DNA of 41,030 nucleotides, from positions 1-41,030 of the forward strand of contig ONQJ01000003.1 in assembly GCA_900319935.1 (NCBI GenBank), written 5' to 3'. The translations under genes were made by a program, and so were the position numbers. The stretch comes from an uncultured Eubacteriales bacterium (GTDB lineage Bacteria; Bacillota; Clostridia; Oscillospirales; Oscillospiraceae). The notes under the pieces were generated by a model. That model was given only the letters and a program-made list of their open reading frames with translations, had not been told where the DNA came from and made no database searches. Position 1 is the stretch's first letter, and each line of letters starts with the position of its first letter. This document shows, one piece after another, positions 1 to 9,017 of the stretch.

Positions 1-1
1 G

Positions 2-1711
2 CAGCAGGAGCTGCCCTCCGGCCTGAAGTGGGGCAAGGACAAGTGGAACCCGAACTACGTCTTTGACAACCGCAAGAACTGCCACGAGTCCGGCACCGCC
101 CCCTGCAAGACCGCCTGCCCCGCGCACATTGCGATCCAGGGCTACATCAAGCTGGCCAAGGAAGGCCGTTACCTTGACGCGCTCAAGCTCATCAAGCAGG
201 ACAACCCCTTCCCCTCCGTCTGCGGCTACGTCTGCAACCGCCGCTGCGAGGACGCCTGCACCCGCGGCTCCCTCGACAAGGCCGTCGCCATCGACGAGAT
301 CAAAAAGTTCATCGCCGAGCAGGATCTCAAGAGCGACGAGCGCTATATCCCCGAGCGTCTCTACCGTCGTCCCGTCGACATCCCCTATGAGCAGAAGGTC
401 GCCGTCATCGGCGCCGGCCCCGCCGGCCTGAGCTGCGCCTACTACCTCGCCCGTATGGGCTACGTCAACGTCACCGTCTTCGACCGCAATCCCGCCCCCG
501 GCGGCATGCTCGTCATGGGTATCCCCTCTTATCGTCTGGACCGCAGCGCTCTCAAGGGTGAGATCGAAGTCCTCGAGAAGATGGGCGTCAAGTTCCGGAT
601 GAATACCGAGGTCGGCAAGGACGTTACGATCCAGCAGCTTCGTGACGAGGGCTACAAGGGCTTCTATGTTGCCATCGGCGCGCAGAAGAGCTCCAAGCTC
701 CGCATCCCCGGCGAAGAGCTGCAGGGCGTCTACGGCGGCGTCGATTTCCTGCGCGAGGTCAATCTCGGCAACAAGCCCGAGATCGGCAAAAAGTGCGCGG
801 TCATCGGCGGCGGCAACGTCGCGATGGACGTGTGCCGCACGGCCGTCCGTCTCGGCGCGGAGACCTATGTGATCTACCGCCGCAGCGAGGAAGAGATGCC
901 CGCCGACAAGGAAGAGGTCGCCGAAGCCAGGGAAGAGGGCGTGAAGTTCTGCTTCCTCAACGCTCCCGTCGAGATCCTCGGCGAGGACGGCAAGGTCAAG
1001 GCCCTCAAGGTCGAGCTCATGGAGCTCGGCGAGCCTGACGAGAAGGGCCGCAGAGCCCCCGTCGGCACCGGCAAGTTCGAGACCATCGAGGTCGATTCCG
1101 TGCTTGCCGCCGTCGGCCAGTCCATCGACTGGGGAACGCTCGATATCGGCGCGCTCAAGACCGGCAAGAAGGGCAACGCCATCGCCGATCCCGTCACCTA
1201 TCAGACCGAGCAGGACGATATCTTCGTCGGCGGCGACGTCTACACCGGCCCGAAGTTCGCGATCGACGCGATCGCGGCCGGCCGCGAAGGCGCCGAGTCC
1301 CTGCACCGCTTCGTCAACGACGGTCAGAGCCTTACGGTCGGCCGCAACCTGCGCGAATTCTACGAGCTGGATAAAGACAATCTTCTCATCGACGTCGATT
1401 GCTTCGACCGTCCCGCCCGTCAGAACATCCTGCACGATCCGGCCAAGGCCCGCAGCTTTGAGCATGACCGCCTGACCTTCACCGAGGAGCAGGTCAAGGC
1501 CGAGGCCAGCCGCTGCCTGGGCTGCGGCGTCAGCGTCGTCGACCCCAATCGCTGCATCGGCTGCGGCCTGTGCACCACGCGCTGCATGTTCGACGCGATC
1601 CACCTGCGCCGCGACGTTCCCGAGGCCTCCACGATGGTCCGCTGCGAGGATAAGGTCGGCCCGATGCTCAAGTATGCCGCCAAGCAGGTCCGCATCGTTC
1701 GCAGAAAATAA
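2..1711 (+). CDS. GltD-like FAD/NAD(P)-dependent oxidoreductase with C-terminal ferredoxin domain (5' truncated)
   Basis: The reading frame is open from base 2, so the N-terminus lies outside the window; 569 residues are visible. In order: a Cys-rich helical domain typical of glutamate synthase small subunits, with Cys at visible residues 27, 35, 39, 74, 78, 82 and 86; an FAD-binding GAGPAG at 137-142; a second dinucleotide fold GGGNVAMD at about 269-276; the family's terminal FAD motif around GGDVYTGPKFAID; then a ferredoxin-like tail with Cys at 505, 508, 518, 521, 524 and 528. The GltD/NfnB/PreT family moves electrons between NAD(P)H, flavin and Fe-S clusters. Which acceptor this one uses cannot be told from the sequence. 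An ATG at 455 is internal, because the conserved FAD motif lies upstream of it. hypA follows six bases later, which suggests an operon. Confidence 0.85.
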   Translation, partial: QQELPSGLKWGKDKWNPNYVFDNRKNCHESGTAPCKTACPAHIAIQGYIKLAKEGRYLDALKLIKQDNPFPSVCGYVCNRRCEDACTRGSLDKAVAIDEIKKFIAEQDLKSDERYIPERLYRRPVDIPYEQKVAVIGAGPAGLSCAYYLARMGYVNVTVFDRNPAPGGMLVMGIPSYRLDRSALKGEIEVLEKMGVKFRMNTEVGKDVTIQQLRDEGYKGFYVAIGAQKSSKLRIPGEELQGVYGGVDFLREVNLGNKPEIGKKCAVIGGGNVAMDVCRTAVRLGAETYVIYRRSEEEMPADKEEVAEAREEGVKFCFLNAPVEILGEDGKVKALKVELMELGEPDEKGRRAPVGTGKFETIEVDSVLAAVGQSIDWGTLDIGALKTGKKGNAIADPVTYQTEQDDIFVGGDVYTGPKFAIDAIAAGREGAESLHRFVNDGQSLTVGRNLREFYELDKDNLLIDVDCFDRPARQNILHDPAKARSFEHDRLTFTEEQVKAEASRCLGCGVSVVDPNRCIGCGLCTTRCMFDAIHLRRDVPEASTMVRCEDKVGPMLKYAAKQVRIVRRK

Positions 1712-1717
1712 TCCGGC

Positions 1718-2062
1718 ATGCACGAACTCGGAACCGTCTTTTATGTGATCAAAGAGGTCGAGAAGATTTGCCGGGAAAACGATCTGCACGTCGTCGGCAG
1801 CGTCACGCTTGAGATCGGAGAGGTCAGCGGCATCATCCCCGAATACATCGTCGACTGCTGGAACTGGGCCAGAGAGAAAAGCGAGCTCATGAAGACCGCT
1901 GAGCTTAAGATCGAAAACCTCGAAGCGGTCACCTACTGCGAGGATTGTCAGAAGACCTATCCGACGCTAAAGTATAAAAAGATCTGTCCTTACTGCGGCA
2001 GCGAACACACCTATCTTCTCACCGGCAACGAATACAACATAAAAGAGATCGAAGCCATGTAA
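1718..2062 (+). CDS. hypA: Hydrogenase/urease nickel metallochaperone HypA
   Basis: This 114-residue protein matches the usual HypA length. It begins MHE, where the N-terminal amine and His2 bind nickel in characterised HypA proteins. A zinc site of the form CxxC-x12-CxxC is formed by CEDC and CPYC at about residues 73-92. HypA delivers Ni(II) to the large subunit of [NiFe]-hydrogenase, working with HypB. The start lies six bases after the flavoprotein stop with no clear Shine-Dalgarno, so translation is probably coupled. No hypB-F or hydrogenase structural gene is in the window. The pairing with a GltD-like flavoprotein rather than a hyp cluster is the odd point. The assignment is secure, but the client enzyme is unknown. 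Confidence 0.92.
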   Translation: MHELGTVFYVIKEVEKICRENDLHVVGSVTLEIGEVSGIIPEYIVDCWNWAREKSELMKTAELKIENLEAVTYCEDCQKTYPTLKYKKICPYCGSEHTYLLTGNEYNIKEIEAM

Positions 2063-2066
2063 AGCA

Positions 2067-2109
2067 AACAGGGCAAGCCCATCGGGCTTGCCCTGTTCTT
2101 TTCTTTTTT
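2067..2109 (+). terminator. Rho-independent terminator of hypA
   Basis: A perfect 14-bp stem (2067-2080 with 2084-2097) closes a three-base loop and is followed by a T-rich run to 2109. It starts five bases after the hypA stop. The opposite strand has only a weak T-run, so it may work less efficiently for the converging ABC transporter gene. Confidence 0.93.
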
Positions 2110-5026
2110 ATTCGGTTCTCAGCGCCTCGACAGGGTCCTTTCTCGCCGCGATCCCGGACGGGATCAATCCGGCGATAAAAGTAAGGATCATGCTGATCAG
2201 GACGAGCGCGGCTCCGCCCAGAGGAGGAAGCGCCGAGTTGAGGGACATGATCCCCGTCAGATCGTGAACGATCATATTGATCGGGATATTGATCAGAACG
2301 GTCAGCAGGATGCCGATTGCGCCGGCGGTGAAGCCGATGATGACCGTTTCGGCGTTGAATACGTGCGATACGTCGCGGTTCGAGGCGCCGATCGCGCGCA
2401 GGATACCGATCTCTTTCGTGCGTTCGAGCACGCTGATATAGGTGATGATGCCGATCATGATCGACGACACGACCAGCGAGATCGCCACAAAGGCGATCAG
2501 GACATAGCTGATCACGTTGATGATCGTCGTGATCGAACTCATCAGCAGCGCGACGAGATCCGTATACGTGATCTCGTCTTCCTTCGAAACGTTGTCGTTG
2601 TAGTTTTTGATCGCGGTAGCGATATTGTCCTTATCTTCAAAAGACGATGCGTAGAGATTGATGACGCTTGGCGTTTCCAGATCGACGTAGCCGAGCTTTT
2701 TGAGCGTCTCCTTGTAGTTCATCTCTGAGTAGACGGGCGGCATGGCGTTGTTGTAGATCCAGAGATAATCCTCGTCCTCGAGCACCAGCATTCCGAAGTC
2801 CTCGACCAGTTCCTCCTCGCTGAGCTCACGGTAGAGCTTTTCCATCTCCGCGGCATACTGATCGCGTACCTGCTCCCCCGCCAGCTTGCGGATATAGTCA
2901 TAGAGCATGTCGTCGTCCATCTGATCGAGCATGGACTCATATTCGGGGTAAAGCTCCAGGATCTGCTTCTCTATATCCTCCCGCGTCGTACCCTCCAGCT
3001 GCTCGTCGACCATTTCCCTAACGTACTCGTCGCTCGGATGGCACATATATGTGACATACAGTTCCGCAAGGGTCTCCGTGTCGGCTGCGGCGACGTAATC
3101 CCTCGCCGCCTGCTGCTTGCGGTCGTTCGTGAGCGCCTCGTCGTCGGTATCGAGGAATTTCAAGCCGTTGAGGACATTGATCTCATGATCGCCCAGCTGC
3201 TTTTTGACGAGCTCCTTCTGCTCGGCCTCGGCGGCGATATGCTCGATAAAAGCATGTGTATAACCGATCGCGCCGCTCATCATGCCCGACGCGGCGTCCT
3301 CGTTCTGCCGGATCACGCCGACGATCTTCAGCTCGAGGCCGTTGTTGTAGAGCGTGCGCAGACCAAGCTCCTCGGCGGTGAGGTCGATATACTTTTCCTC
3401 CGTCTCGTCATACCGATACATATCCGCCGGGAAGATATAGCGGAAGCTTGTGCTGCAGATCTCCTCGTAGCTCCAGCTCTCCACCTTGCTCTCGACCGTC
3501 TCCTGTGATACGAAGGACTGCATGTCCTCGGCGATCGTGCTTGTAGGCTTCAAGCCGAGCGCATAAAGCACCAGATCAGAGATCTCGTTGTTTTCGTTGA
3601 CGATCAGGACGGCCTCGTCGTAGCGCTCCGGCCACTTGCCGTAAAGCACGTCGTACTGATTTTTCAGGAAAGGGCTGATCGGCTCGCCGTTTTCGCCCGC
3701 AAGCATTTCCTGCCAGATGTTGACAGCGGAGTAATATGAGCCGTAGGTGTTGAAAAACGAGCTGTAATCGCCGCCGTACATACTGCTCATCGCAGTTTGC
3801 AGCAACTCCACGACGTCGGTCTTGGCAATATTTCCCTCTCCGTCCTCGGCAAAGAGGTTCATGTCGAGATCATAGCTGTACTGCACAGAACTCAGATACT
3901 GTGCGATCTCGCTGTTCTCGTCCTCGATATAGGCCTTGAAGGGCTTGAGGTTGTTCGTCTGCTTGTCGGCGGAGATCATCGAATTCATCATGTCATACAT
4001 GACGGTGCTCGAGTAGACCGCGTCCCTGTCGTGCATCCCGCTCCCGGATTCTGCGCGCATACCCATGAACGACGTCATCAGATTGGTCATATCCACGCTT
4101 TCGGCCTGGATTGTGATCGGATAACTCGAAAGCGTGTCGGCCTGGACCTTGTCGATATAGTTCTGGATACCGTTCGACAGCGACATGATCAGCGCGATGC
4201 CGATGATGCCGATGCTTCCCGCGAAGGCCGTCAGCACCGTGCGCGTTTTCTTCGTCATCAGGTTATTCAACGAAAGCGCCAGCGCCGTAAAGAAACTCAT
4301 GGAGGTGTGCTTCTGCTTTGCCTGCGGCTCGATTTCCTCTTTATCATCCGCCGGAGGACAGCTGTCCGCGGTGATCAATCCGTCCTTGATGCGGATGATC
4401 CGGCTGGCATAATTTTCGGCGAGCTCGGGATTATGTGTGACCATGATGATCAGCTTGTTTGCCGAGATCTCCTTGAGGATCTCCATGATCTGTACCGAGG
4501 TCTCTGAATCCAGCGCGCCCGTCGGCTCGTCGGCCAGGAGGATATCAGGGTCGTTGACAAGAGCGCGCGCGATCGCCACGCGCTGCATCTGTCCGCCGGA
4601 GAGCTGGTTCGGCTTTTTATTGATCTGATCGCCCAGGCCGACCTTTTCAAGCGCTTCCGCGGCGCGGCGTCTGCGTTCGGCCTTTCCCACTCCCGAGATC
4701 GTCAGGGCGAGCTCGACGTTGGAAAGGACGCTCTGATGCGGGATCAGATTATAGGACTGAAACACAAAACCGATCGAATGGTTGCGGTAGGCGTCCCAAT
4801 CGGCGTCCGTATAGTCCTTCGTCGATCTGCCGTTGATGATGAGGTCGCCGGAGGTGTATTTATCCAGTCCGCCGATGATATTCAGAAGCGTCGTTTTACC
4901 GCAGCCCGAATGACCGAGGATCGCCACAAATTCGCTCTTGCGAAAGCTCAGATCGATCCCCTTGAGCGCATGGACCGCCGTATCGCCGGTGATATAATCT
5001 TTTTTGATGCCCTTTAATATCAGCAT
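2108..5026 (-). CDS. ABC transporter, fused ATPase and FtsX/MacB-type permease
   Basis: The product has 972 residues. The N-terminal ATPase of the LolD/MacB class has Walker [10 protein letters not shown] (38-46), signature LSGGQ (142-146), Walker B ILLADEP (162-168) and the switch His at 198. A first membrane helix lies at about 265-285. A very long external region of roughly 550 residues (about 290-840) follows, and then three membrane helices with the FtsX-type motif [15 protein letters not shown] near the C-terminus. MacB-type transporters do not move substrate through the membrane; they couple ATP hydrolysis to conformational work outside, for example peptide or lipoprotein handling. The external domain is about twice the usual MacB size and rich in Asp, Glu and Tyr. 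No two-component system or partner is adjacent, so the substrate cannot be predicted. The stop overlaps the hypA terminator region. Confidence 0.9.
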   Translation of the reverse strand: MLILKGIKKDYITGDTAVHALKGIDLSFRKSEFVAILGHSGCGKTTLLNIIGGLDKYTSGDLIINGRSTKDYTDADWDAYRNHSIGFVFQSYNLIPHQSVLSNVELALTISGVGKAERRRRAAEALEKVGLGDQINKKPNQLSGGQMQRVAIARALVNDPDILLADEPTGALDSETSVQIMEILKEISANKLIIMVTHNPELAENYASRIIRIKDGLITADSCPPADDKEEIEPQAKQKHTSMSFFTALALSLNNLMTKKTRTVLTAFAGSIGIIGIALIMSLSNGIQNYIDKVQADTLSSYPITIQAESVDMTNLMTSFMGMRAESGSGMHDRDAVYSSTVMYDMMNSMISADKQTNNLKPFKAYIEDENSEIAQYLSSVQYSYDLDMNLFAEDGEGNIAKTDVVELLQTAMSSMYGGDYSSFFNTYGSYYSAVNIWQEMLAGENGEPISPFLKNQYDVLYGKWPERYDEAVLIVNENNEISDLVLYALGLKPTSTIAEDMQSFVSQETVESKVESWSYEEICSTSFRYIFPADMYRYDETEEKYIDLTAEELGLRTLYNNGLELKIVGVIRQNEDAASGMMSGAIGYTHAFIEHIAAEAEQKELVKKQLGDHEINVLNGLKFLDTDDEALTNDRKQQAARDYVAAADTETLAELYVTYMCHPSDEYVREMVDEQLEGTTREDIEKQILELYPEYESMLDQMDDDMLYDYIRKLAGEQVRDQYAAEMEKLYRELSEEELVEDFGMLVLEDEDYLWIYNNAMPPVYSEMNYKETLKKLGYVDLETPSVINLYASSFEDKDNIATAIKNYNDNVSKEDEITYTDLVALLMSSITTIINVISYVLIAFVAISLVVSSIMIGIITYISVLERTKEIGILRAIGASNRDVSHVFNAETVIIGFTAGAIGILLTVLINIPINMIVHDLTGIMSLNSALPPLGGAALVLISMILTFIAGLIPSGIAARKDPVEALRTE

Positions 5027-5047
5027 ACTTGCAGGACCTTTCCTTCA

Positions 5048-5076
5048 TTGACATTCACGGCAATTTGCGTTAAAAT
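5048..5076 (+). promoter_or_regulatory. Sigma-A promoter of tRNA-Arg
   Basis: TTGACA (5048-5053), a 17-bp spacer and TAAAAT (5071-5076) give a near-consensus promoter. The predicted start, near 5083, leaves a leader of about 18 bases before the tRNA. Confidence 0.88.
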
Positions 5077-5100
5077 ACTCAAGCTATCCGCAAACGACAC

Positions 5101-5177
5101 GCCCACGTAGCTCAGCAGGATAGAGCACTCGCCTCCTAAGCGAGGGGTCGGAGGTTCGAATCCTCTCGTGGGTGCCA
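5101..5177 (+). tRNA. tRNA-Arg (anticodon CCT)
   Basis: All cloverleaf arms can be drawn: acceptor GCCCACG with CGTGGGT, anticodon stem CTCGC/GCGAG around loop CTCCTAA (anticodon CCT, reads AGG), and a T arm with TTCGAAT. The 3' CCA is encoded at 5175-5177. This is a single-gene transcription unit with its own promoter and terminator, in the gap between the ABC transporter and the lipoprotein gene. Confidence 0.96.
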
Positions 5178-5180
5178 TCA

Positions 5181-5227
5181 AAAACTGTGATCCGTTCTCT
5201 CAAAACGGGTCGCAGTTTTTTCTTTTT
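5181..5227 (+). terminator. Terminator of tRNA-Arg
   Basis: A 16-bp stem (5181-5196 with 5204-5219, two G-U pairs in RNA) has a 7-base loop and ends in a long T-run. In the other direction the same stem has two C-A mismatches but is also followed by Ts, so it may act weakly for the converging lipoprotein gene. Confidence 0.9.
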
Positions 5228-5275
5228 CCGGCGTTATTCCCGGTCTTATCGTTGAACGACGCTCTTTTCGGCGGA

Positions 5276-6817
5276 TCATTCGAAGAGGATCTGCTTGATC
5301 CTGTATCGACCTTCGCTTTTCTCGACGGCAAACGGCACGGTCAGCGTGGAGCCGTCTGCCCTTGCCAGTTCAGCCGAGAAGCTCCCGTCCCCCTGCTCGA
5401 CGACGCGGAGCAGCTGGAACAGTTCGATGCCGTCTTCGCTCGTCGCATATCTGACGGCCAGAGAGCCGCTGATATCGCGGTAAAAACGGGCGAAACAGCT
5501 CTCAAAGCAATCCTTGCTCATGTACTCCTGCGCACGGGCGAAAAAGCCCTCATAAGAGACCGGGAGGATATAGAAGCCGTCTTCCGCTTCTTCACGGCTC
5601 CATTCGTCCGGAGCCAGATCATTGGCCGCCAGCATGTATTCCGGCCAAGCGAACGCCAGATCATAAAACGTTAGGACGCTCCGCATAGCGCCTTCCGGCG
5701 TGTCGTTCCAGGCCGAGACCGGATCGAAGCTGCTCTCGCAGGCGGGGATCAGTTCCGCATCCGCATAATGATTGGTCCGGCAGTTCCCGCCCATCGAACA
5801 CATGGCCCTTTCTGACAGCGCGAAAAAGATCGGGACCGGAAGCGGCTGGATCACGATGGCGTCGTAACCGGTCAGATCGAAAACATAGTACTGTTCCCCG
5901 ATACGGGCAAGATTCCACGCATGGCCGTCCAGCCCGCCGTCTCTGCTCAGTGAAGTGGCGTTCCCCTCCACACAGAGGCAGTCGACCCCGAGCAGATTGC
6001 ACAGATAATACATGGCGTCGCTGTAGCCGCTGCATACGGTGACGCCCTTCACCATCGCATCGTAGAGCTGGTAACCGTCCGTAAAGTAGTAGGTGTCACG
6101 GTCGCCGTAGACGATGCGATCCGCCAGCGAATTTACGGCCCACACGAGCAGATCGTAATCATCCGCGCCCTCCGGGGCGTTGGCGGCGAGCTCCCGTACG
6201 GCCTCCAGTCCGAGGGAAAACTTATCCATCTCTCCCTCTTTTTTCAGCGAATACCAGACCGTCGTATAACCGAACTCGGCTCCTTCGGCGCGCTCCCCTT
6301 CCCGGCACAGGACCGATCCGTCCTCGATGCGGTACATGAACGGGAGAGCATAGCGCTGCCAGACGTCAAAGTCATCCGTGGAAACGATACCGTCCGGCAG
6401 GGAGAAGCCCTGATAGCCGTTTCCAAGGCAGTAATCCAGCAGGCGGAGCAGGCGCTGCTCCCCTTCTTTTGAAAACATCGGATCGTAATAATGCGTGCGC
6501 GGGAAAAGGCCTTCATACCAGGCGGCTTCCGCGTCGGCGAGGGAAAGCAGTTCTCCCCGCTTTTCCTTCAGACCCTCCTGCCGGTAGAAGAGGATCATCC
6601 CCTCTTCCAGGTCTTCCGGACCGGACAAAGCGCTTTCGGTCGCGCTTTCCGTCTTCTCCGGCAAAGCATTTTCTCTCGTGGGCATTTCCGAAGGTGCCGT
6701 CACGGGCGCCGCCGTTTCCGCGCTTTCCGCAGGCGTTGTCCCGCAGGCGCTTAAGGCAAGAAGGAAGGAAAGGACCAGGACTGCGCCGCAGACCCTAAGT
6801 TTCAGCGATTTCTTCAT
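5276..6817 (-). CDS. Lipoprotein with transglutaminase-like domain
   Basis: The product has 513 residues. A lipoprotein signal peptide ends in lipobox LSAC with the lipidated Cys at 25, followed by a Ser/Thr/Glu/Pro-rich linker to about residue 70. The core is a transglutaminase-like cysteine-protease fold with a readable triad: Cys262 (VTVCSGYSD), His299 (GHAWN) and Asp314 (VFDLTGYD). Two further domains, about 70-215 and 400-513, are not recognised. Family members include proteases, amidases and protein cross-linkers, often acting on cell-surface substrates; the substrate here is unknown. A strong AAGGAG lies upstream of the ATG. The helicase gene ends 72 bases upstream on the same strand with no terminator visible between them, so co-transcription is possible. 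Confidence 0.85.
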   Translation of the reverse strand: MKKSLKLRVCGAVLVLSFLLALSACGTTPAESAETAAPVTAPSEMPTRENALPEKTESATESALSGPEDLEEGMILFYRQEGLKEKRGELLSLADAEAAWYEGLFPRTHYYDPMFSKEGEQRLLRLLDYCLGNGYQGFSLPDGIVSTDDFDVWQRYALPFMYRIEDGSVLCREGERAEGAEFGYTTVWYSLKKEGEMDKFSLGLEAVRELAANAPEGADDYDLLVWAVNSLADRIVYGDRDTYYFTDGYQLYDAMVKGVTVCSGYSDAMYYLCNLLGVDCLCVEGNATSLSRDGGLDGHAWNLARIGEQYYVFDLTGYDAIVIQPLPVPIFFALSERAMCSMGGNCRTNHYADAELIPACESSFDPVSAWNDTPEGAMRSVLTFYDLAFAWPEYMLAANDLAPDEWSREEAEDGFYILPVSYEGFFARAQEYMSKDCFESCFARFYRDISGSLAVRYATSEDGIELFQLLRVVEQGDGSFSAELARADGSTLTVPFAVEKSEGRYRIKQILFE

Positions 6818-6889
6818 TGATTGCTTCTCTCCTTTTCGATAGTCTCGATGCTCGCCGAGGGAAAGAAAACAGATAATCTCCGAGCGGTA

Positions 6890-8626
6890 TCAGGCAAAAA
6901 ACCTGCCCGCTTCATAACAGCGTTCACACAGGCCGAAGGGGTAGCCGATCTCCAGCACCTTTCCGCAGCGTCTGCAGCGACGGAGATACTGGTCTTTGTT
7001 CTGCGCCATGTACCGGGCGATCATCCGACAGATCTCCTCGCGCTCGTCGCTGCAGTCCTCTTCCCTGCCGATGCGGCGAAGGAGCTGATGATGGATGTCC
7101 CACGCTCTGTACTGCAGCTCGCAGGCGAGCAGGCTTCCGAGACCGAAGTACGGTTCGGGGATCTCCCTGCCTTTGATGATGGACGAAGCGCACTGCGTCC
7201 AGTATCCGACAAGCTCGGGACTCTTTGTATCGACCGGACAGGTGATCAGATCAAAGACCAGCTCGCGATTGTTCTTCCGGACGAGTTTCTTTACCGTAGC
7301 GAGAAGGATCAGCGCGTCCTGCATATCTTCCCGGATAAACAGTTTGCTGTGCTTGAGGTTTTGCCAGATGTGCAGCAGCTTATCCAACGGGTAGTCTGTC
7401 TGGAGGGCTTCCCGCGGAAAAGCGATGCAGCATCCCTTTACCGTCCTGCTCTGCGCGTTGAGGTAGCTCCCGATAAAGCTGTGTTCTCCGAAGTTAAGGA
7501 CTTCTCCGTACTCATTCAGACCGTATCTCCCGGCGCGGCCGGCGATCTGTTTTACCTCGGACACGTTCAGCTGACGAGTCTGCCTGCCGTCGAATTTCGA
7601 GGTCTCGGCAAAAATGATCCTGGCGATCGGCAGGCTGATACCGAGCCCGATCGCATCCGTCGCGACGACGACGTTGCTCTCGCCGGAGAGGTATTTCCTG
7701 ACCTCGTCACGGCGGGCCTGCGGCGGGAGCGCGCCGTAGATCACGCTCGTCCTGAAGCCCTTCTTTTCGAGCTGTGCGGCGGTCGAAAGAACAGACTTTC
7801 GCGAAAAACAGATCAGGGCGTCGCCCGGGCGAATATCCGTTATCCCGCGGCAGGTCCCGGCATAGGTCAGCGGCGCGAGACGCTCGTGGTTTTGAATATC
7901 ATACTCCGATCCGAAGCTTGTGATCAGATCGACGATATAGTTCGCCGCTTCGGGAGCAAGACAAATATGGACGACGTCGGCGTCGACCATGCATATGGCT
8001 TTCATCCACGCCGCGCCGCGATCGGGATCTCCGATCAGCTGGGCCTCGTCTATGACGGCCGTTTTGAAATGCCGGGTAAAGTCGCACAGCTCTATCGTCG
8101 AACTGACGATCTGCGCGTTTTCTTTGATGATCGCTTCCTCTCCTGTGATCATGCTGCAGGGAATGCCGGCGTCGTTGATCTTGTCCGACATTTCCAGGGC
8201 AAGCAGACGGAGCGGGCCGAGATAAGTCCCCGGGGTGTTCTTCTTCAGGTCCTCGACCGCATCGAAGGTTTTGCCGCTGTTGGTCGGGCCGACGTGCAGG
8301 ATAAAAAAGCGGCTGAGCTTCTGCGCGCGCGAAATATAATAATCCGGGGAGTAGCCCTCCAACAGTTCTCGTATTTCCTGTTCCCGACGCTGCTCCACAG
8401 CCTCTTCCTCACGCTGCCGCATGTATTTTTCCGCAGCGGGAGAATTGAGAGCCTTTTTTACCTGCTTCTCCGTCCATAAGGGGAACATACTGCCCTGCCT
8501 GGATCGCTTCATCATCCTGGGAGGCGGAAAATGCTTGCGAATAAAGCTTTTCGAGAGACCGAATTCGCTGATGATCTGGCCCTGTGTGTAATTTTTCTCC
8601 CGGTTTTCGGTGTGCTTTTTCCCCAT
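6890..8626 (-). CDS. SUV3-family superfamily 2 RNA/DNA helicase
   Basis: The product has 578 residues. An N-terminal segment (about 10-60) looks like a helix-turn-helix/excisionase-type module, followed by a charged coil (65-90). The helicase core has Walker A GPTNSGKT (113-120), motif II DEAQ (193-196), ATDAIGLGIS (322-331) and motif VI QIAGRAGR (360-367). The HVGPTNSGKT and VIDEAQLIGDPDRGAAW patterns are characteristic of SUV3, the mitochondrial RNA degradosome helicase, rather than of DEAD-box or RecQ helicases. A C-terminal zinc ribbon is formed by CRRC and CERC near 550-572. The role in bacteria is not established; RNA unwinding for decay is an inference from the family. The ATG has a GGAG eight bases upstream. 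The long open frame opposite this gene is a codon-bias shadow. Confidence 0.85.
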   Translation of the reverse strand: MGKKHTENREKNYTQGQIISEFGLSKSFIRKHFPPPRMMKRSRQGSMFPLWTEKQVKKALNSPAAEKYMRQREEEAVEQRREQEIRELLEGYSPDYYISRAQKLSRFFILHVGPTNSGKTFDAVEDLKKNTPGTYLGPLRLLALEMSDKINDAGIPCSMITGEEAIIKENAQIVSSTIELCDFTRHFKTAVIDEAQLIGDPDRGAAWMKAICMVDADVVHICLAPEAANYIVDLITSFGSEYDIQNHERLAPLTYAGTCRGITDIRPGDALICFSRKSVLSTAAQLEKKGFRTSVIYGALPPQARRDEVRKYLSGESNVVVATDAIGLGISLPIARIIFAETSKFDGRQTRQLNVSEVKQIAGRAGRYGLNEYGEVLNFGEHSFIGSYLNAQSRTVKGCCIAFPREALQTDYPLDKLLHIWQNLKHSKLFIREDMQDALILLATVKKLVRKNNRELVFDLITCPVDTKSPELVGYWTQCASSIIKGREIPEPYFGLGSLLACELQYRAWDIHHQLLRRIGREEDCSDEREEICRMIARYMAQNKDQYLRRCRRCGKVLEIGYPFGLCERCYEAGRFFA

Positions 8627-8674
8627 AGCTCCGTTCCTTTCGGGGCTTTCTCTTTCGAATCAAACGATACTATC

Positions 8675-8702
8675 AAAACGCCGGAGTTGATTCCGGCGTT
8701 TT
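8675..8702. terminator. Hairpin between helicase and small membrane protein genes
   Basis: A perfect 11-bp stem (8675-8685 with 8692-8702) closes a 6-base loop, with four Ts at each end of the arms. It lies between divergently transcribed genes. Its likeliest use is to stop minus-strand transcription that runs past rnmV, whose stop is about 280 bases away, before it enters the helicase gene. No long T-tract follows on either strand. Confidence 0.5.
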
Positions 8703-8738
8703 CTGTCATTTCCTGCCATGAATGGTTTTATTTCGTTC

Positions 8739-8767
8739 TTGCTTTTTTGTCCCGATCGAAATACGAT
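8739..8767 (+). promoter_or_regulatory. Possible promoter of the 77-aa membrane protein
   Basis: TTGCTT (8739-8744), a 17-bp spacer and TACGAT (8762-8767). The spacing is ideal but the -10 box is only a partial match. The predicted start would leave a leader of about 10 bases that just includes the ribosome binding site. Confidence 0.4.
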
Positions 8768-8783
8768 CAAAGAGGGTGATACA

Positions 8784-9017
8784 ATGATCAAAAAAGCGAT
8801 CGGCCGAATGTCACGTATGTGCGACGAGGCCTGGTACATATTCATGGGGACGCTCAAGCTGAGCTGCGCGATGCTGTTGTGCTCGTTCATGCTGCTCGTC
8901 TCGCCGCAGGGCGGTTATGAAAGGACGATGCTGGCAGCCGCGCTCGCGGAAACGCCCCAGGGCCTTCTGATGATCGCCCTTATCGTGTCGGCGCTTCTCG
9001 AGGATCGGCACGGCTGA
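8784..9017 (+). CDS. Small two-helix membrane protein, function unknown
   Basis: The product has 77 residues. Two hydrophobic segments are visible, one at about 23-41 (LKLSCAMLLCSFMLLV) and one at about 60-72 (GLLMIALIVSALL), separated by a short charged loop. I chose the ATG at 8784 because AGAGGGTGA lies just upstream and the protein then starts with a basic segment. An in-frame ATG at 8718 would add 22 residues but has no comparable ribosome binding site. Its last 38 bases overlap the 3' end of rnmV on the other strand. I do not recognise a family. Confidence rests on the ribosome binding site, a plausible promoter and the clean membrane pattern. Confidence 0.6.
   Translation: MIKKAIGRMSRMCDEAWYIFMGTLKLSCAMLLCSFMLLVSPQGGYERTMLAAALAETPQGLLMIALIVSALLEDRHG

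Noticed and set aside
6821..8479. A 552-codon open frame opposite the SUV3-type helicase
   Set aside because: The helicase motifs on the minus strand are unmistakable; the plus frame has none.
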